DNA of 64,000 nt, from NCBI GenBank assembly GCA_002311855.1, contig DCAB01000013.1, forward strand, positions 1 through 64,000, given 5' to 3'. Position 1 is the stretch's first letter. Every line of letters begins with the position of its first letter. The translations under genes and the position numbers were made by a program. The notes beneath the pieces are model-generated. The model made no database searches, was not told the DNA's origin, and saw only the letters and a list, made by a program, of their open reading frames with translations. The stretch comes from Candidatus Dadabacteria bacterium UBA1144 (GTDB lineage: Bacteria > Desulfobacterota_D > UBA1144). Shown in pieces: positions 26,511 to 35,978 of the stretch.

Positions 26511-28583
26511 ATGAGTAAGGATCTAAGCAAAGCAAGAAACATTGGTATTATTGCACATATTGATGCAGGCAAAACTACTACGACTGAAAGGATTCTTTTT
26601 TATACTGGTAGAAATTATAAAATGGGAGAAGTTCACGATGGTGCAGCAACTATGGATTGGATGGAACAAGAAAGGGAAAGAGGTATCACTATTACTTCTG
26701 CTACAACAGCCTGTAGATGGTCTGACCATGATATAAATATTATCGATACTCCAGGGCACGTAGATTTTACAATAGAAGTTGAAAGGTGTCTGAAAGTGCT
26801 TGATGGAGCATGTGTTATTTTTGATAGCGTAAGTGGGGTTGAACCTCAATCAGAAACTGTTTGGAGACAAGCCGATAGATACAAAGTTCCAAGAATTTGT
26901 TTTGTGAATAAAATGGATAGAACAGGCGCAAATTTCGAAAGAACTTTTGAACAAATTAGGAGTAGACTTAATTCAAATCCTGTAAAATTACAGATACCTT
27001 ATTTTAAAAATGATTTTTTTGAGGGAATCATAGATTTAATCGAAATGAAATTAGCAGTTTGGGACGGAGAATCCCTAGGAGCTAAATTTGAACTGATAGA
27101 TATTCCAGATGAAATAATCGAAGAGAGTAAAAAAACTCGAGATGAAATGTTGGAATTCCTTTCCGATGATGATGAATCAATCATGACAGACTATCTTGAA
27201 GGAAAAAATATTGATAAAGATAGGATTATAAAAGCTATTAGAAGACAAACAATTAAACTTGATATTGTTCCTGTATTATGCGGTTCGGCTTTTAAAAACA
27301 AAGGTGTTCAGTTATTGCTTGATGCGGTGGTGAGATATTTACCTTCACCTACGGAGATACCCCCAATCAAAGGAGTACATCCATCAGATAAAACTAAAAT
27401 CATTGAAAGAAAATCCGACGACAAAGAACCATTGTCAGCGCTTGCTTTCAAAATCATGACAGATCCTTACGTGGGAACGATTACCTATATAAGAGTATAT
27501 TCTGGAGTTTTAAATTCTGGAATGGCCGCATTTAACCCACTTAAGAATTCAACTGAAAGAATTGGAAGACTATTAAAAATGCATGCCGACAAAAGAGAAG
27601 AAATTACTTCAATCGGTGCTGGAGATATTGCTGCAGCTGTAGGTTTAAAAGATACTTACACAGGAGAGACGCTTTGTGATAAGAACAATCCAATCATATT
27701 AGAAAGTTTAATTTTTCCTGAACCAGTAATCTCGGTTGCGATAGAACCACAAACAAAGGCAAATCAAGAGAAACTGGGAATAGCGCTTCATAAGTTATCG
27801 ATTGAGGACCCATCTTTCAAGGTCAAAGTGGATCACGAAACAAATCAAACAATCATTTCAGGTATGGGCGAACTTCATCTAGAAATTATTGTTGATCGTT
27901 TAAAAAGAGAATTCGGCGTGGAAGCAAATGTAGGGACACCTCAAGTTGCTTATAGAGAAACGATAAAAAAAATAAGTGAGTCCGAACAGAAATATATAAA
28001 ACAAACCGGTGGTAGAGGTCAGTATGGACATGTGAAAATAAGAATTCAACCACTTGAAGCTGGAGCAGGTTTCGAATTTGTTAGCGAGATAAAAGGTGGA
28101 ACCATTCCAAAAGAATTTATTCCATCTGTTGAAAAAGGTATCGTAGAAGCAATGCAAGGAGGAGTCATTGCGGGATACGAAGTCGTAGATGTTAAAGTAA
28201 CGTTATTTGATGGTTCATTTCATGAGGTAGATTCTTCTGAGATAGCATTTAAAATAGCAGGCTCCCTAGCATTTAAAGATGCAGTTCGAAAAGCTGATCC
28301 TGTTGTTCTCGAGCCAATTATGAAAGTGGAAGTAGTTGTTCCTGAAGATTTTATGGGACAAGTTATAGGAGACCTTAGTTCAAGAAGAGGTAAGGTTCAA
28401 GGAACTGAATTGAGAGGGCAATTACAGGGTGTTCAATCGGAAGTACCTTTATCGGAAATGTTTGGGTACGCTACGGATGTTAGGTCCTTGACAGAAGGAC
28501 GAGCAACATTTACAATGGAGTTTTCGACTTATAGCAATGTTCCGACAAACATCTATGAGCAGTTGAGATCAAAAGAAGCATAA
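26511..28583 (+). CDS. fusA: Elongation factor G
   Basis: Translocase GTPase of the ribosome. G1 AHIDAGKTTTTE, switch region RGITITSA, G3 DTPGHVDF, G4 NKMDRTGA. Domains II-V follow, including the FGYATDVRSLTEGRA region of domain V. 690 aa, normal length, 10 bases after rpsG. Confidence 0.98.
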   Translation: MSKDLSKARNIGIIAHIDAGKTTTTERILFYTGRNYKMGEVHDGAATMDWMEQERERGITITSATTACRWSDHDINIIDTPGHVDFTIEVERCLKVLDGACVIFDSVSGVEPQSETVWRQADRYKVPRICFVNKMDRTGANFERTFEQIRSRLNSNPVKLQIPYFKNDFFEGIIDLIEMKLAVWDGESLGAKFELIDIPDEIIEESKKTRDEMLEFLSDDDESIMTDYLEGKNIDKDRIIKAIRRQTIKLDIVPVLCGSAFKNKGVQLLLDAVVRYLPSPTEIPPIKGVHPSDKTKIIERKSDDKEPLSALAFKIMTDPYVGTITYIRVYSGVLNSGMAAFNPLKNSTERIGRLLKMHADKREEITSIGAGDIAAAVGLKDTYTGETLCDKNNPIILESLIFPEPVISVAIEPQTKANQEKLGIALHKLSIEDPSFKVKVDHETNQTIISGMGELHLEIIVDRLKREFGVEANVGTPQVAYRETIKKISESEQKYIKQTGGRGQYGHVKIRIQPLEAGAGFEFVSEIKGGTIPKEFIPSVEKGIVEAMQGGVIAGYEVVDVKVTLFDGSFHEVDSSEIAFKIAGSLAFKDAVRKADPVVLEPIMKVEVVVPEDFMGQVIGDLSSRRGKVQGTELRGQLQGVQSEVPLSEMFGYATDVRSLTEGRATFTMEFSTYSNVPTNIYEQLRSKEA

Positions 28584-28611
28584 TTTTCTGCTTTACAGGA
28601 GGGACATATAA

Positions 28612-29805
28612 ATGTCTAAGGCAAAATATGAGAGAAATAAGCCTCACGTTAATATAGGAACAATTGGTCATGTTGATCATGGAAAAACTACATTAACTGC
28701 TGCTATTACTCTGACTTTATCTAAAGTTGGAGGAACCGAAGCTGTTTCTTTTGCTCAGATTGACAATGCACCCGAAGAAAGAGAAAGAGGCATTACCATT
28801 AATACTGCTCATGTTGAATATGAAACTGAAAATCGTCATTATGCACACGTTGATTGCCCCGGCCATGCTGATTATGTAAAAAATATGATTACCGGTGCTG
28901 CACAAATGGATGGTGCAATTCTTGTCGTTAGTGCGACAGATGGCCCTATGCCACAAACTAGAGAACATATTCTTCTTGCTAGACAAGTTGGTGTTCCACA
29001 ACTGGTTATCTATTTAAATAAAGTTGATCAACTAGGTGGTGATACTGATCTACTCGAATTAGTCGAATTAGAGATAAGAGAGCTTTTAAATGAGTACGGT
29101 TTTGATGGTGAAAAAACTCCTATCGTTACTGGTTCCGCATTAGCTGCAATTGAAGGAACAGATGCAAAGACGGGCGAAGAATCTATTAAAGAATTGATGT
29201 CTAAAGTTGACGAATGGATACCACAACCTGTGAGAGAAATCGACAAACCTTTCTCGCTTGCTATTGAAGATGTTTTTTCAATTTCTGGAAGAGGAACGGT
29301 TGTAACGGGTAGGGTTGAAAAAGGTAAAATCAACCCAGGTGATAAAATAGAAATTGTTGGAATTAAAGATACCGTGGAGACTACGGCCACAAGCTTAGAG
29401 ATGTTTAGAAAAATACTCGACCATGCTGAGGCTGGAGATAACGTAGGAGTCCTTCTCAGAGGTATAGAAAAAGATGATGTTGAAAGAGGACAAGTTTTAT
29501 GTGCTCCAGGGGCTATTAAACCGTATAAAAAATTTAGTGCAGAAGTTTATGTTCTGAAGAAGGAAGAGGGAGGAAGGCATACTCCTTTCTTTAAAGGATA
29601 TAGACCCCAATTCTATTTCAGGACAACGGATGTGACTGGCTCTATAGAGCTTGGGGAAGGTGTCGAAATGGTTATGCCTGGAGATAATACTACGATGGAT
29701 GTAGAATTAATAGTCCCGGTTGCCATGGAAGACGGTCTTAAATTCTCAATTAGAGAAGGTGGTAGGACAGTGGGAGCTGGAGTTATCACGAAAATTAATA
29801 AATAA
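28612..29805 (+). CDS. tuf: Elongation factor Tu
   Basis: Delivers aminoacyl-tRNA to the ribosome. G1 GHVDHGKTT, G3 DCPGHADY, G4 NKVDQ; 397 aa. It has a good ribosome site (GGAGGG, 9 bases before ATG), matching a highly expressed gene. Only one tuf copy is seen here. Confidence 0.98.
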   Translation: MSKAKYERNKPHVNIGTIGHVDHGKTTLTAAITLTLSKVGGTEAVSFAQIDNAPEERERGITINTAHVEYETENRHYAHVDCPGHADYVKNMITGAAQMDGAILVVSATDGPMPQTREHILLARQVGVPQLVIYLNKVDQLGGDTDLLELVELEIRELLNEYGFDGEKTPIVTGSALAAIEGTDAKTGEESIKELMSKVDEWIPQPVREIDKPFSLAIEDVFSISGRGTVVTGRVEKGKINPGDKIEIVGIKDTVETTATSLEMFRKILDHAEAGDNVGVLLRGIEKDDVERGQVLCAPGAIKPYKKFSAEVYVLKKEEGGRHTPFFKGYRPQFYFRTTDVTGSIELGEGVEMVMPGDNTTMDVELIVPVAMEDGLKFSIREGGRTVGAGVITKINK

Positions 29806-29815
29806 AAGGAAAATT

Positions 29816-30136
29816 ATGGAAACCGCGCTAAGAGTTAGAATTAAGCTTAAATCGTTCGATCATAGGCTGTTAGATAAATCAACTTTTGAGATTGTTGATA
29901 CGGTCAAGAGAACCGGTGCAAAGGTTGCAGGTCCGATACCATTACCAACACAAATATTTAGGACGTGTGTACTTAGAGCTCCTCATGTATATAAAGATTC
30001 CCGGGAGCATTTTGAAATGAGAACACATAAACGCCTTGTAGATATTATCGAACCTACTCAACAAACAATTGATTCGTTAATGAAGTTAGATTTAGCCTCT
30101 GGTGTAGAAGTCGAAATAAAGCTACAAGGTGAATAG
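29816..30136 (+). CDS. rpsJ: 30S ribosomal protein S10
   Basis: Small-subunit head protein and NusE partner in antitermination. The correct start is ATG 29816 (METALRVRIKLKSFDH), preceded by AAAGGAAA; an in-frame codon within tuf would give a false extension. 106 aa with the conserved PLPTQ and THKRLVDI segments. Confidence 0.96.
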   Translation: METALRVRIKLKSFDHRLLDKSTFEIVDTVKRTGAKVAGPIPLPTQIFRTCVLRAPHVYKDSREHFEMRTHKRLVDIIEPTQQTIDSLMKLDLASGVEVEIKLQGE

Positions 30137-30895
30137 ATGCCTGAAAAAGAAACTCCCGTAAAAAAAGAAGCTAAAAAAGCTGAGGTTAAAGATCAACCGA
30201 AAGAACCTATAGATGAAGGAAAATCTATACCTGTTGATATGGCCCCAGATTCGGATTCTAGTATAAAGTTAAGTGGTTTGATGGGTACAAAAATTGGTAT
30301 GACACAGACTATCATGAATGATGGTCAAATTATTCCTACTACTATAATTAAATTAGGCCCTTGTCTCGCGTTGGAAAAGAAAACTAAAAATGACAAAACA
30401 TCATTAAAAATAGGATATTTAGATGCAAAGCCAAGATCATTAAACAAATCAAAACTCTCATATCTCGCAAAATTGAATGTAAAACCTATTAAATACATTA
30501 AAGAATTTGATTTATTAAATCCGGAAGTTGAAATTAGCCCTGGTACGGAAATCAAAGTGGATATGTTTCAACCGGGTGATGTTACCGATATAACATCGAA
30601 ATCGAAGGGCAAAGGGTTCTCGGGCGTTATTAAAAGACATAATTTTGCTGGCATGAAACATACTCACGGAACACCCCAAAATCAAAGATCCGGAGGTTCA
30701 GTTGGATCATGTGCATACCCAGGTAGGATCTGGAAAGGGCAGAAGATGCCCGGAAGATATGGTGGAGGAACATCCACTACTCAGGGGCTAAAGGTGCTCA
30801 AAGTTAATTTAAATGAAAATATAATTTTTATTAAAGGTGCTGTCCCAGGATCTAATGGCTCGATTGTTTATGTGAATCATACGAGGAAAGGATAA
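30137..30895 (+). CDS. rplC: 50S ribosomal protein L3 with N-terminal extension
   Basis: Early-assembling large-subunit protein near the peptidyl transferase centre. The family core begins near residue 45 (LSGLMGTKIGMTQ) and includes HGTPQNQRSGG and GRYGG. Ahead of it lie about 45 extra residues rich in Lys, Glu, Asp and Pro. The ATG directly abuts the rpsJ stop with GGTG upstream, so the extension is likely translated; internal ATGs at 30239 and 30281 lack good ribosome sites. 252 aa against about 210 usual. Confidence 0.95.
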   Translation: MPEKETPVKKEAKKAEVKDQPKEPIDEGKSIPVDMAPDSDSSIKLSGLMGTKIGMTQTIMNDGQIIPTTIIKLGPCLALEKKTKNDKTSLKIGYLDAKPRSLNKSKLSYLAKLNVKPIKYIKEFDLLNPEVEISPGTEIKVDMFQPGDVTDITSKSKGKGFSGVIKRHNFAGMKHTHGTPQNQRSGGSVGSCAYPGRIWKGQKMPGRYGGGTSTTQGLKVLKVNLNENIIFIKGAVPGSNGSIVYVNHTRKG

Positions 30896-31512
30896 TGGAT
30901 TTACATGTTGTCAATATAAACAATGAGCAAATCGATAAATTTACTTTTGATTTTGATGATTCATTTGAAATTAATAGAAAAGTTATTAGTCAAGTTGTTA
31001 GATGGCAACTATCTAGAAGAAGGTCCGGAACGGCCTCTACAAAAAACAGAGCATTGGTTACTAGTAGTAATAAAAAACCTTTCAAGCAAAAAGGAACTGG
31101 AAATGCAAGAGCAGGCTCAAGGACATCTCCCATCTGGAGAGGAGGCGGTGTCATATTTGGCCCATCACCTAAAGATTGGTCCATAAATGTTCCTAAAAAA
31201 ATAAAAAAACTTGCTTTACTTCACACCATGATATACAGAATTAAACAAAATTCTTTTACTGTAATTGATTCATTCAATTTGGATACTCACAAATCAAAAG
31301 ACTTTGCTGCTAAACTCGATCTGCTTAAATTATCAAAAAAAATTCTAATTATTTCCGATCATGAAAACAACAATTTGGAACTTTCTTCAAGAAATATAAA
31401 AAATGTGAAATTGATTAAATCCGTAGGCGTTAATGTCTATGACTTATTGAACCATAAATCTATTATTATAGACAAAATAACATTTAATAACTTAATTGAG
31501 AGAATAAAATAA
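30895..31512 (+). CDS. rplD: 50S ribosomal protein L4
   Basis: Binds 23S rRNA and lines the exit tunnel; in E. coli it also represses the S10 operon. Tunnel-loop region KPFKQKGTGNARAGS is clear. 205 aa. The start overlaps the rplC stop (TAATG). Confidence 0.97.
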   Translation: MDLHVVNINNEQIDKFTFDFDDSFEINRKVISQVVRWQLSRRRSGTASTKNRALVTSSNKKPFKQKGTGNARAGSRTSPIWRGGGVIFGPSPKDWSINVPKKIKKLALLHTMIYRIKQNSFTVIDSFNLDTHKSKDFAAKLDLLKLSKKILIISDHENNNLELSSRNIKNVKLIKSVGVNVYDLLNHKSIIIDKITFNNLIERIK

Positions 31513-31796
31513 TGAAAAAATATGTATCAGATATTATTGTTAAACCCTTGATTACTGAACAAATTGCCTCAATGAATCGTGATAATTGTTATGTATTTGA
31601 GGTGAAACCTGATAGCACAAAAAATGAGATACGTGACGCAATTCAAAAATTTTTCAAAGTAAAAGTCAAGAACGTAAGAACTTCGACAAAACCTGGAAAA
31701 TCAGTTTCTTCTAAGGGAGGCAGACCAACAGGGAGAACAAAGAAACAAAAAAAAGCTTTTATAACTTTAAAAGAAGGGAAGATTGAGCTAATTTAA
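31512..31796 (+). CDS. rplW: 50S ribosomal protein L23
   Basis: Exit-tunnel rim protein docking trigger factor and SRP. IVKPLITEQ at the start and the KKQKKAFITL region are family features. 94 aa; start overlaps the rplD stop (TAATG). Confidence 0.97.
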   Translation: MKKYVSDIIVKPLITEQIASMNRDNCYVFEVKPDSTKNEIRDAIQKFFKVKVKNVRTSTKPGKSVSSKGGRPTGRTKKQKKAFITLKEGKIELI

Positions 31797-31806
31797 GGAG
31801 TTTGAG

Positions 31807-32655
31807 ATGGGAATAAGAAAATACAAACCTACGAGTCCAGGTAGAAGATTTATGACATCTGCTGATTATGATGAAATAACTGCAAAATCATCTTACAAAC
31901 CCCTGACTAGTTCTTTGCACAAAAAAAAGGGACGTAATAATTATGGAAGAATAACCTCCAAAAGTAGAGGTGGTGGCCATAAACGTTTATATAGATTAGT
32001 TGATTTCAAAAGAGACAAATTTGACATAGAAGGAATCGTGAAAACAATCGAATATGATCCTAATAGAACATCAAGAATAGCATTAATTAATTACAAAGAT
32101 GGAGAAAAAAGATACGTATTAGCTCCTTCGGAATTAAAGGTAGGTGATTCGATTATTTCGGGTGAACAAACAGAAATTAAAGTTGGAAATTCTCTGCTTT
32201 TGGCAAATATTCCAGAAGGAGTAATAGTCCACAATATAGAAATTTCACCAAAAAATGGTGGAAAAATCGCTAGATCTGCTGGAACTTCAGCTCAAATTCT
32301 AGGTAAAGAAGATGGACTTACTATGCTTAAACTTAGTTCTGGGGAGACAAGGTATATCCGTTCTGATTGTAGAGCCACAATTGGAAAACTTGGAAACGAG
32401 AAACACAATCAAATAGTTATTGGAAAGGCTGGAAGAAATAGACATCTTGGAAGAAGGCCTAAAGTTAGAGGTGTTGCCATGAATCCTGTAGACCATCCAC
32501 ACGGTGGAGGAGAAGGAAAGGCTGCCAGGGGCAATCCCCACCCTGTTTCTAAGTGGGGTTGGATAACAGTTGGTAAGAAAACAAGACATAATCCAAAGAC
32601 CGACAAGATGATTGTTAAGAGAAGAAGAATCGGTTATGGAATGGATAAGAGGTAA
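31807..32655 (+). CDS. rplB: 50S ribosomal protein L2
   Basis: Large-subunit protein needed for peptidyl transfer and subunit joining. It starts GIRKYKPTSPGRR and has the conserved C-terminal MNPVDHPHGGGEG. 282 aa; an AAGGAG site precedes the ATG. Confidence 0.98.
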   Translation: MGIRKYKPTSPGRRFMTSADYDEITAKSSYKPLTSSLHKKKGRNNYGRITSKSRGGGHKRLYRLVDFKRDKFDIEGIVKTIEYDPNRTSRIALINYKDGEKRYVLAPSELKVGDSIISGEQTEIKVGNSLLLANIPEGVIVHNIEISPKNGGKIARSAGTSAQILGKEDGLTMLKLSSGETRYIRSDCRATIGKLGNEKHNQIVIGKAGRNRHLGRRPKVRGVAMNPVDHPHGGGEGKAARGNPHPVSKWGWITVGKKTRHNPKTDKMIVKRRRIGYGMDKR

Positions 32656-32657
32656 AA

Positions 32658-32942
32658 ATGGGTAGATCAGTAAAAAAAGGACCATTTGTAGATGAGAAGT
32701 TGATGAAGAAGGTTTTAAAAGCTAAGGAAGAGGATAGTCAAAAAATTATAAAAACATGGTCCAGAAGATCTATGGTTGTACCAGAAATGATAGGATTAAC
32801 TTTTGCTGTATATAATGGTAAAAAATTTGTTCCGGTTTTTATAACTGAATATATGCTTGGACATAGATTAGGCGAATTTTCTCCAACTAGAATATTTATA
32901 TCTCATGCAGGTGGGGATAGAAAATCAAGGATGAGTAGATAA
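32658..32942 (+). CDS. rpsS: 30S ribosomal protein S19
   Basis: Head protein of 30S that touches the A-site tRNA region. MGRSVKKGPFVDEKLMKK and HRLGEFSPTR are diagnostic. 94 aa, 2 bases after rplB. Confidence 0.97.
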   Translation: MGRSVKKGPFVDEKLMKKVLKAKEEDSQKIIKTWSRRSMVVPEMIGLTFAVYNGKKFVPVFITEYMLGHRLGEFSPTRIFISHAGGDRKSRMSR

Positions 32943-32944
32943 TT

Positions 32945-33283
32945 ATGATTTCAAAAGCTATAAGTAAATATGTTAGAAGAACACCTAGAAAGGTCAACCA
33001 TGTTCTTAGTACAATTAGGGGCAAAAATGTTGATTACGCATTTATGTTATTAAAAACATTGAAACAAGCATCAAAAGACGATGTATCAAAGACACTTAAG
33101 TCTGCCGTGTCAAATGCTTTCGAAAAAGGTTTTACGGACTCTCAAAGAATTTTTATTTCTCAAGCTTATAGTACTGAGGGTCCAATTTTGAAAAGATTCA
33201 AACCACGTGCAATGGGAAGAGCAACAAGGAGATTGAAAAGATTGAGCCATATAACAATCATTTTGGAGGAGAAGATAGTATAA
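32945..33283 (+). CDS. rplV: 50S ribosomal protein L22
   Basis: Tunnel-constriction protein. The loop region ILKRFKPRAMGRATR is present. 112 aa; its stop overlaps the rpsC start. Confidence 0.97.
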   Translation: MISKAISKYVRRTPRKVNHVLSTIRGKNVDYAFMLLKTLKQASKDDVSKTLKSAVSNAFEKGFTDSQRIFISQAYSTEGPILKRFKPRAMGRATRRLKRLSHITIILEEKIV

Positions 33284-33942
33284 TGGGACAAAAAGTAAAC
33301 CCTATATCACTAAGAATTGGCATAACACGTAATTGGCCTTCCAATTGGTTTGTTGCTAATAAAAACTCCTATAGGAGTTTTCTTCATGAAGATTTGAAAA
33401 TTAGAAATTATGTAAAAAAGAAATTCTATCAATCTGGTATTTCAAAATTGGAGATAGAAAGACCATCAAATGAAAAATTAAGATTAATTGTATATTGTTC
33501 CAAGCCTGGCTTGTTAATTGGCAGAAAAGGCGCAGATATTGATCTCTTAAGAAAAGATCTTACCGATACTTGCAAAAAAGAAGTTTCTATAGATATTAGA
33601 GAGGTAAAAAGGCCAGAAATAGATTCGCAGCTCGTTGCCGAGAATATAGCTCTTCAACTTGAAAGAAGAGTTTCATATAGAAGAGCTATGAAAAGAAGTA
33701 TAACATCTGCACTAAGGTTGGGCGCAATAGGAATTAAGATTATGGTTGCAGGAAGGCTCAATGGAAATGAGATTGCAAGACGAGAATGGTATAGAGAAGG
33801 TAGGGTCCCATTAAGTACGTTGAGAGCGGACATAGATTATGGATTTGCCGAATCCCTTACCACGTATGGAATAATTGGGGTTAAAGTCTGGATTTTTAAA
33901 GGAGAAGTGCTAAGAAAGAAAAAAAATGCAAAGGAGCTATAA
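33283..33942 (+). CDS. rpsC: 30S ribosomal protein S3
   Basis: mRNA-entry protein of 30S with a KH domain (GLLIGRKGADIDLL) and the C-terminal GIIGVKVWIFKGE. 219 aa. Start MGQKVNPISLRIG is typical. Confidence 0.98.
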   Translation: MGQKVNPISLRIGITRNWPSNWFVANKNSYRSFLHEDLKIRNYVKKKFYQSGISKLEIERPSNEKLRLIVYCSKPGLLIGRKGADIDLLRKDLTDTCKKEVSIDIREVKRPEIDSQLVAENIALQLERRVSYRRAMKRSITSALRLGAIGIKIMVAGRLNGNEIARREWYREGRVPLSTLRADIDYGFAESLTTYGIIGVKVWIFKGEVLRKKKNAKEL

Positions 33943-34365
33943 ATGTTAGAGCCTAAGAAAAGCAAATTTAGAAAACAGCACAAAGGAAGGGTGCGCGGTG
34001 TTGCTACGAAAGGGAATAAAGTTTCGTTTGGTGAATTTGGACTTCAGTCTCTAGATTTTGCAAGAATTACAGGGAGACAAATTGAAGCAGCGAGAATTGC
34101 TATTTCAAGAAAAGTAAAACGTGGTGCAAAATTATGGATAAGAATTTTTCCTCATAAGCCAGTTACAAAAAAGCCCGCAGAGGTAAGAATGGGTAAGGGT
34201 AAAGGAGATGTCGACAGATATGTAGCACCTATAAAAAAGGGAACAATGCTTTATGAAATTGCTGGTGTGGACGAGGCACTTGCAAGAGAGGCATTAAGGT
34301 TAGCTTCTAATAAATTACCTGTAAAAACTAGGGTGGTTGCTAGGACGAGAGGTCAATTAATATAA
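33943..34365 (+). CDS. rplP: 50S ribosomal protein L16
   Basis: Binds near the A site of 50S. It has KFRKQHKGR, the KPAEVRMGKGKGDVD segment and C-terminal KLPVKTRVV. 140 aa, directly abutting rpsC. Confidence 0.97.
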   Translation: MLEPKKSKFRKQHKGRVRGVATKGNKVSFGEFGLQSLDFARITGRQIEAARIAISRKVKRGAKLWIRIFPHKPVTKKPAEVRMGKGKGDVDRYVAPIKKGTMLYEIAGVDEALAREALRLASNKLPVKTRVVARTRGQLI

Positions 34366-34559
34366 TGAAAATGGAAGAATTAAGAAAGTTAGATATACAG
34401 GAAATAGAAGATAAGATAGTTGAACTGAAAGATTCTTCATTTAAGAATATTATTGCTAAAGTAAACCAAGGTGAATTTGATACTACTATTTTTAAAAAGA
34501 TAAAAAAGGATATAGCAAGATGCATGACGGAAATAAACTTAAGAAAGAAGGATAAATAA
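34365..34559 (+). CDS. rpmC: 50S ribosomal protein L29
   Basis: Two-helix protein at the tunnel exit. MKMEELRKLD and the RCMTEINLRKKDK end fit the family, which is poorly conserved. 64 aa; placed between rplP and rpsQ as expected. Confidence 0.93.
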   Translation: MKMEELRKLDIQEIEDKIVELKDSSFKNIIAKVNQGEFDTTIFKKIKKDIARCMTEINLRKKDK

Positions 34560-34560
34560 A

Positions 34561-34821
34561 ATGAAAAGAGGTCGAATAAGAAAAGTGACGGGTGTTGTTA
34601 TAAAAAATTCATCCAATAAAACATTGATGGTTGAAACTAAAACTAGGAATAAAAATAAAAAATACAATAAGATTGTTATTCTAAAAAAGAAATTCCCTGT
34701 ACATGATGAGAAGAACATAGCAAAGGTCGGAGATTTAATTGAAGCTATAGAGACAAAACCAATTAGTAAAAGTAAAAGATGGAATTTAATTAAAGTTATA
34801 GACAAAGAGGTTCAATTATGA
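34561..34821 (+). CDS. rpsQ: 30S ribosomal protein S17
   Basis: OB-fold protein binding 16S rRNA helices. GVVIKNSSNKTLMVET and the central VHDEKNIAKVGDLIEA segment are recognisable. 86 aa; overlaps the rplN start by 4 bases (ATGA). Confidence 0.96.
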   Translation: MKRGRIRKVTGVVIKNSSNKTLMVETKTRNKNKKYNKIVILKKKFPVHDEKNIAKVGDLIEAIETKPISKSKRWNLIKVIDKEVQL

Positions 34822-35186
34822 TTCAGCCAGAGACACAATTGGTTACAGCCGACAATACTGGCGCAAAACAATTAAATGTAATTAGACTCAAAGGCGGATC
34901 TTATCGTAGGTATGCTAGTATTGGTGACATCGTTACCGTTTCTATTCGAAAAGCGATTCCGAATTCAAAAGTTGAAAAAGGTAAGATTTTCCAAGCTGTA
35001 ATAGTTAGAACAAAAAAAGAAATCAAAAGATTTGATGGATCTTATATCAGATTTGATGATAACGCTGCTGTTTTAATTACAAAAGACAATCAACCAATCG
35101 GAACAAGAATTTTTGGACCTGTTGCAAGAGAATTAAGGATTAAGGGTTTCATGAAAATAGTTTCTTTAGCACCGGAGGTCATCTAA
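34818..35186 (+). CDS. rplN: 50S ribosomal protein L14
   Basis: Intersubunit-bridge protein. MIQPETQLVTADNTGAK and RIFGPVARELR are diagnostic. 122 aa. Confidence 0.98.
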   Translation: MIQPETQLVTADNTGAKQLNVIRLKGGSYRRYASIGDIVTVSIRKAIPNSKVEKGKIFQAVIVRTKKEIKRFDGSYIRFDDNAAVLITKDNQPIGTRIFGPVARELRIKGFMKIVSLAPEVI

Positions 35187-35188
35187 CA

Positions 35189-35428
35189 ATGGGAAAGAAG
35201 AATCCTACCCCAAGGAAGGGCCAAGAAGTCAAAATCATAGCAGGAAAGTATAAAGGCCAAGTTGGTAAAGTCTTGTCTGTTATTAACAAAGATGAGAGAG
35301 TCATAATTGAAAATATTAATATTGCAAAAAAACATACTAAGCCCGATAAGAAAAATCCTAGTGGGGGAATTATTAATAAGGAAATGGGTATACACATATC
35401 AAATGTAAGGGTGGTTTCTAATGCTTAG
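35189..35428 (+). CDS. rplX: 50S ribosomal protein L24
   Basis: Assembly initiator with a KOW motif (KIIAGKYKGQVGKVL). 79 aa, which is short compared with the usual 100-105: the C-terminal strand region is trimmed. Its end overlaps rplE by 8 bases. Confidence 0.95.
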   Translation: MGKKNPTPRKGQEVKIIAGKYKGQVGKVLSVINKDERVIIENINIAKKHTKPDKKNPSGGIINKEMGIHISNVRVVSNA

Positions 35429-35966
35429 CGTCAAAGAACAATATCTAAATTCGATTCCTAATTTGATTTCAAATTTAAAATTAAGAAACAAAATGGAAGT
35501 TCCAAAAATAGTGAAAGTTTCCATCAATATGGGTCTTGGGAAATTAACGGATGCGGGAAAAGATTCAAAACTAATAGGTGAAGCTTCCTTTGAGTTAACT
35601 CAAATTGCTGGTCAGAAAGCTGTTGTAACCAAAGCTAAAAAATCTGAAGCAGGTTTTAAACTGAGAGAAGGGGCCCCCATTGGTGCTAGGGTTACTCTAA
35701 GAGGAAAAAGAATGTATGAATTTCTCTCGAAACTCCTTAATCTAGCACTACCAAGAGTTAGAGACTTTAGAGGAATCTCAAAAAAATCGTTTGACAAAAA
35801 TGGTAATTATAATTTGGGAATTGAAGATATCTTGGTTTTCCCTGAAGTCGATCCAACAACATCAACCAAGAACAAAGGCATGAATATAACGATTGTCACA
35901 ACAGCTAAAAATGATGAAGAAGGAGTGGTATTGCTGTCAGCCCTAGGCTTTCCGTTCAAAAAATAA
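35421..35966 (+). CDS. rplE: 50S ribosomal protein L5
   Basis: Binds 5S rRNA in the central protuberance. VSINMGLGKLTDAGKD and PRVRDFRGISKKSFD are characteristic. 181 aa. Confidence 0.98.
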   Translation: MLSVKEQYLNSIPNLISNLKLRNKMEVPKIVKVSINMGLGKLTDAGKDSKLIGEASFELTQIAGQKAVVTKAKKSEAGFKLREGAPIGARVTLRGKRMYEFLSKLLNLALPRVRDFRGISKKSFDKNGNYNLGIEDILVFPEVDPTTSTKNKGMNITIVTTAKNDEEGVVLLSALGFPFKK

Positions 35967-35978
35967 AAGAGGTTCTTT

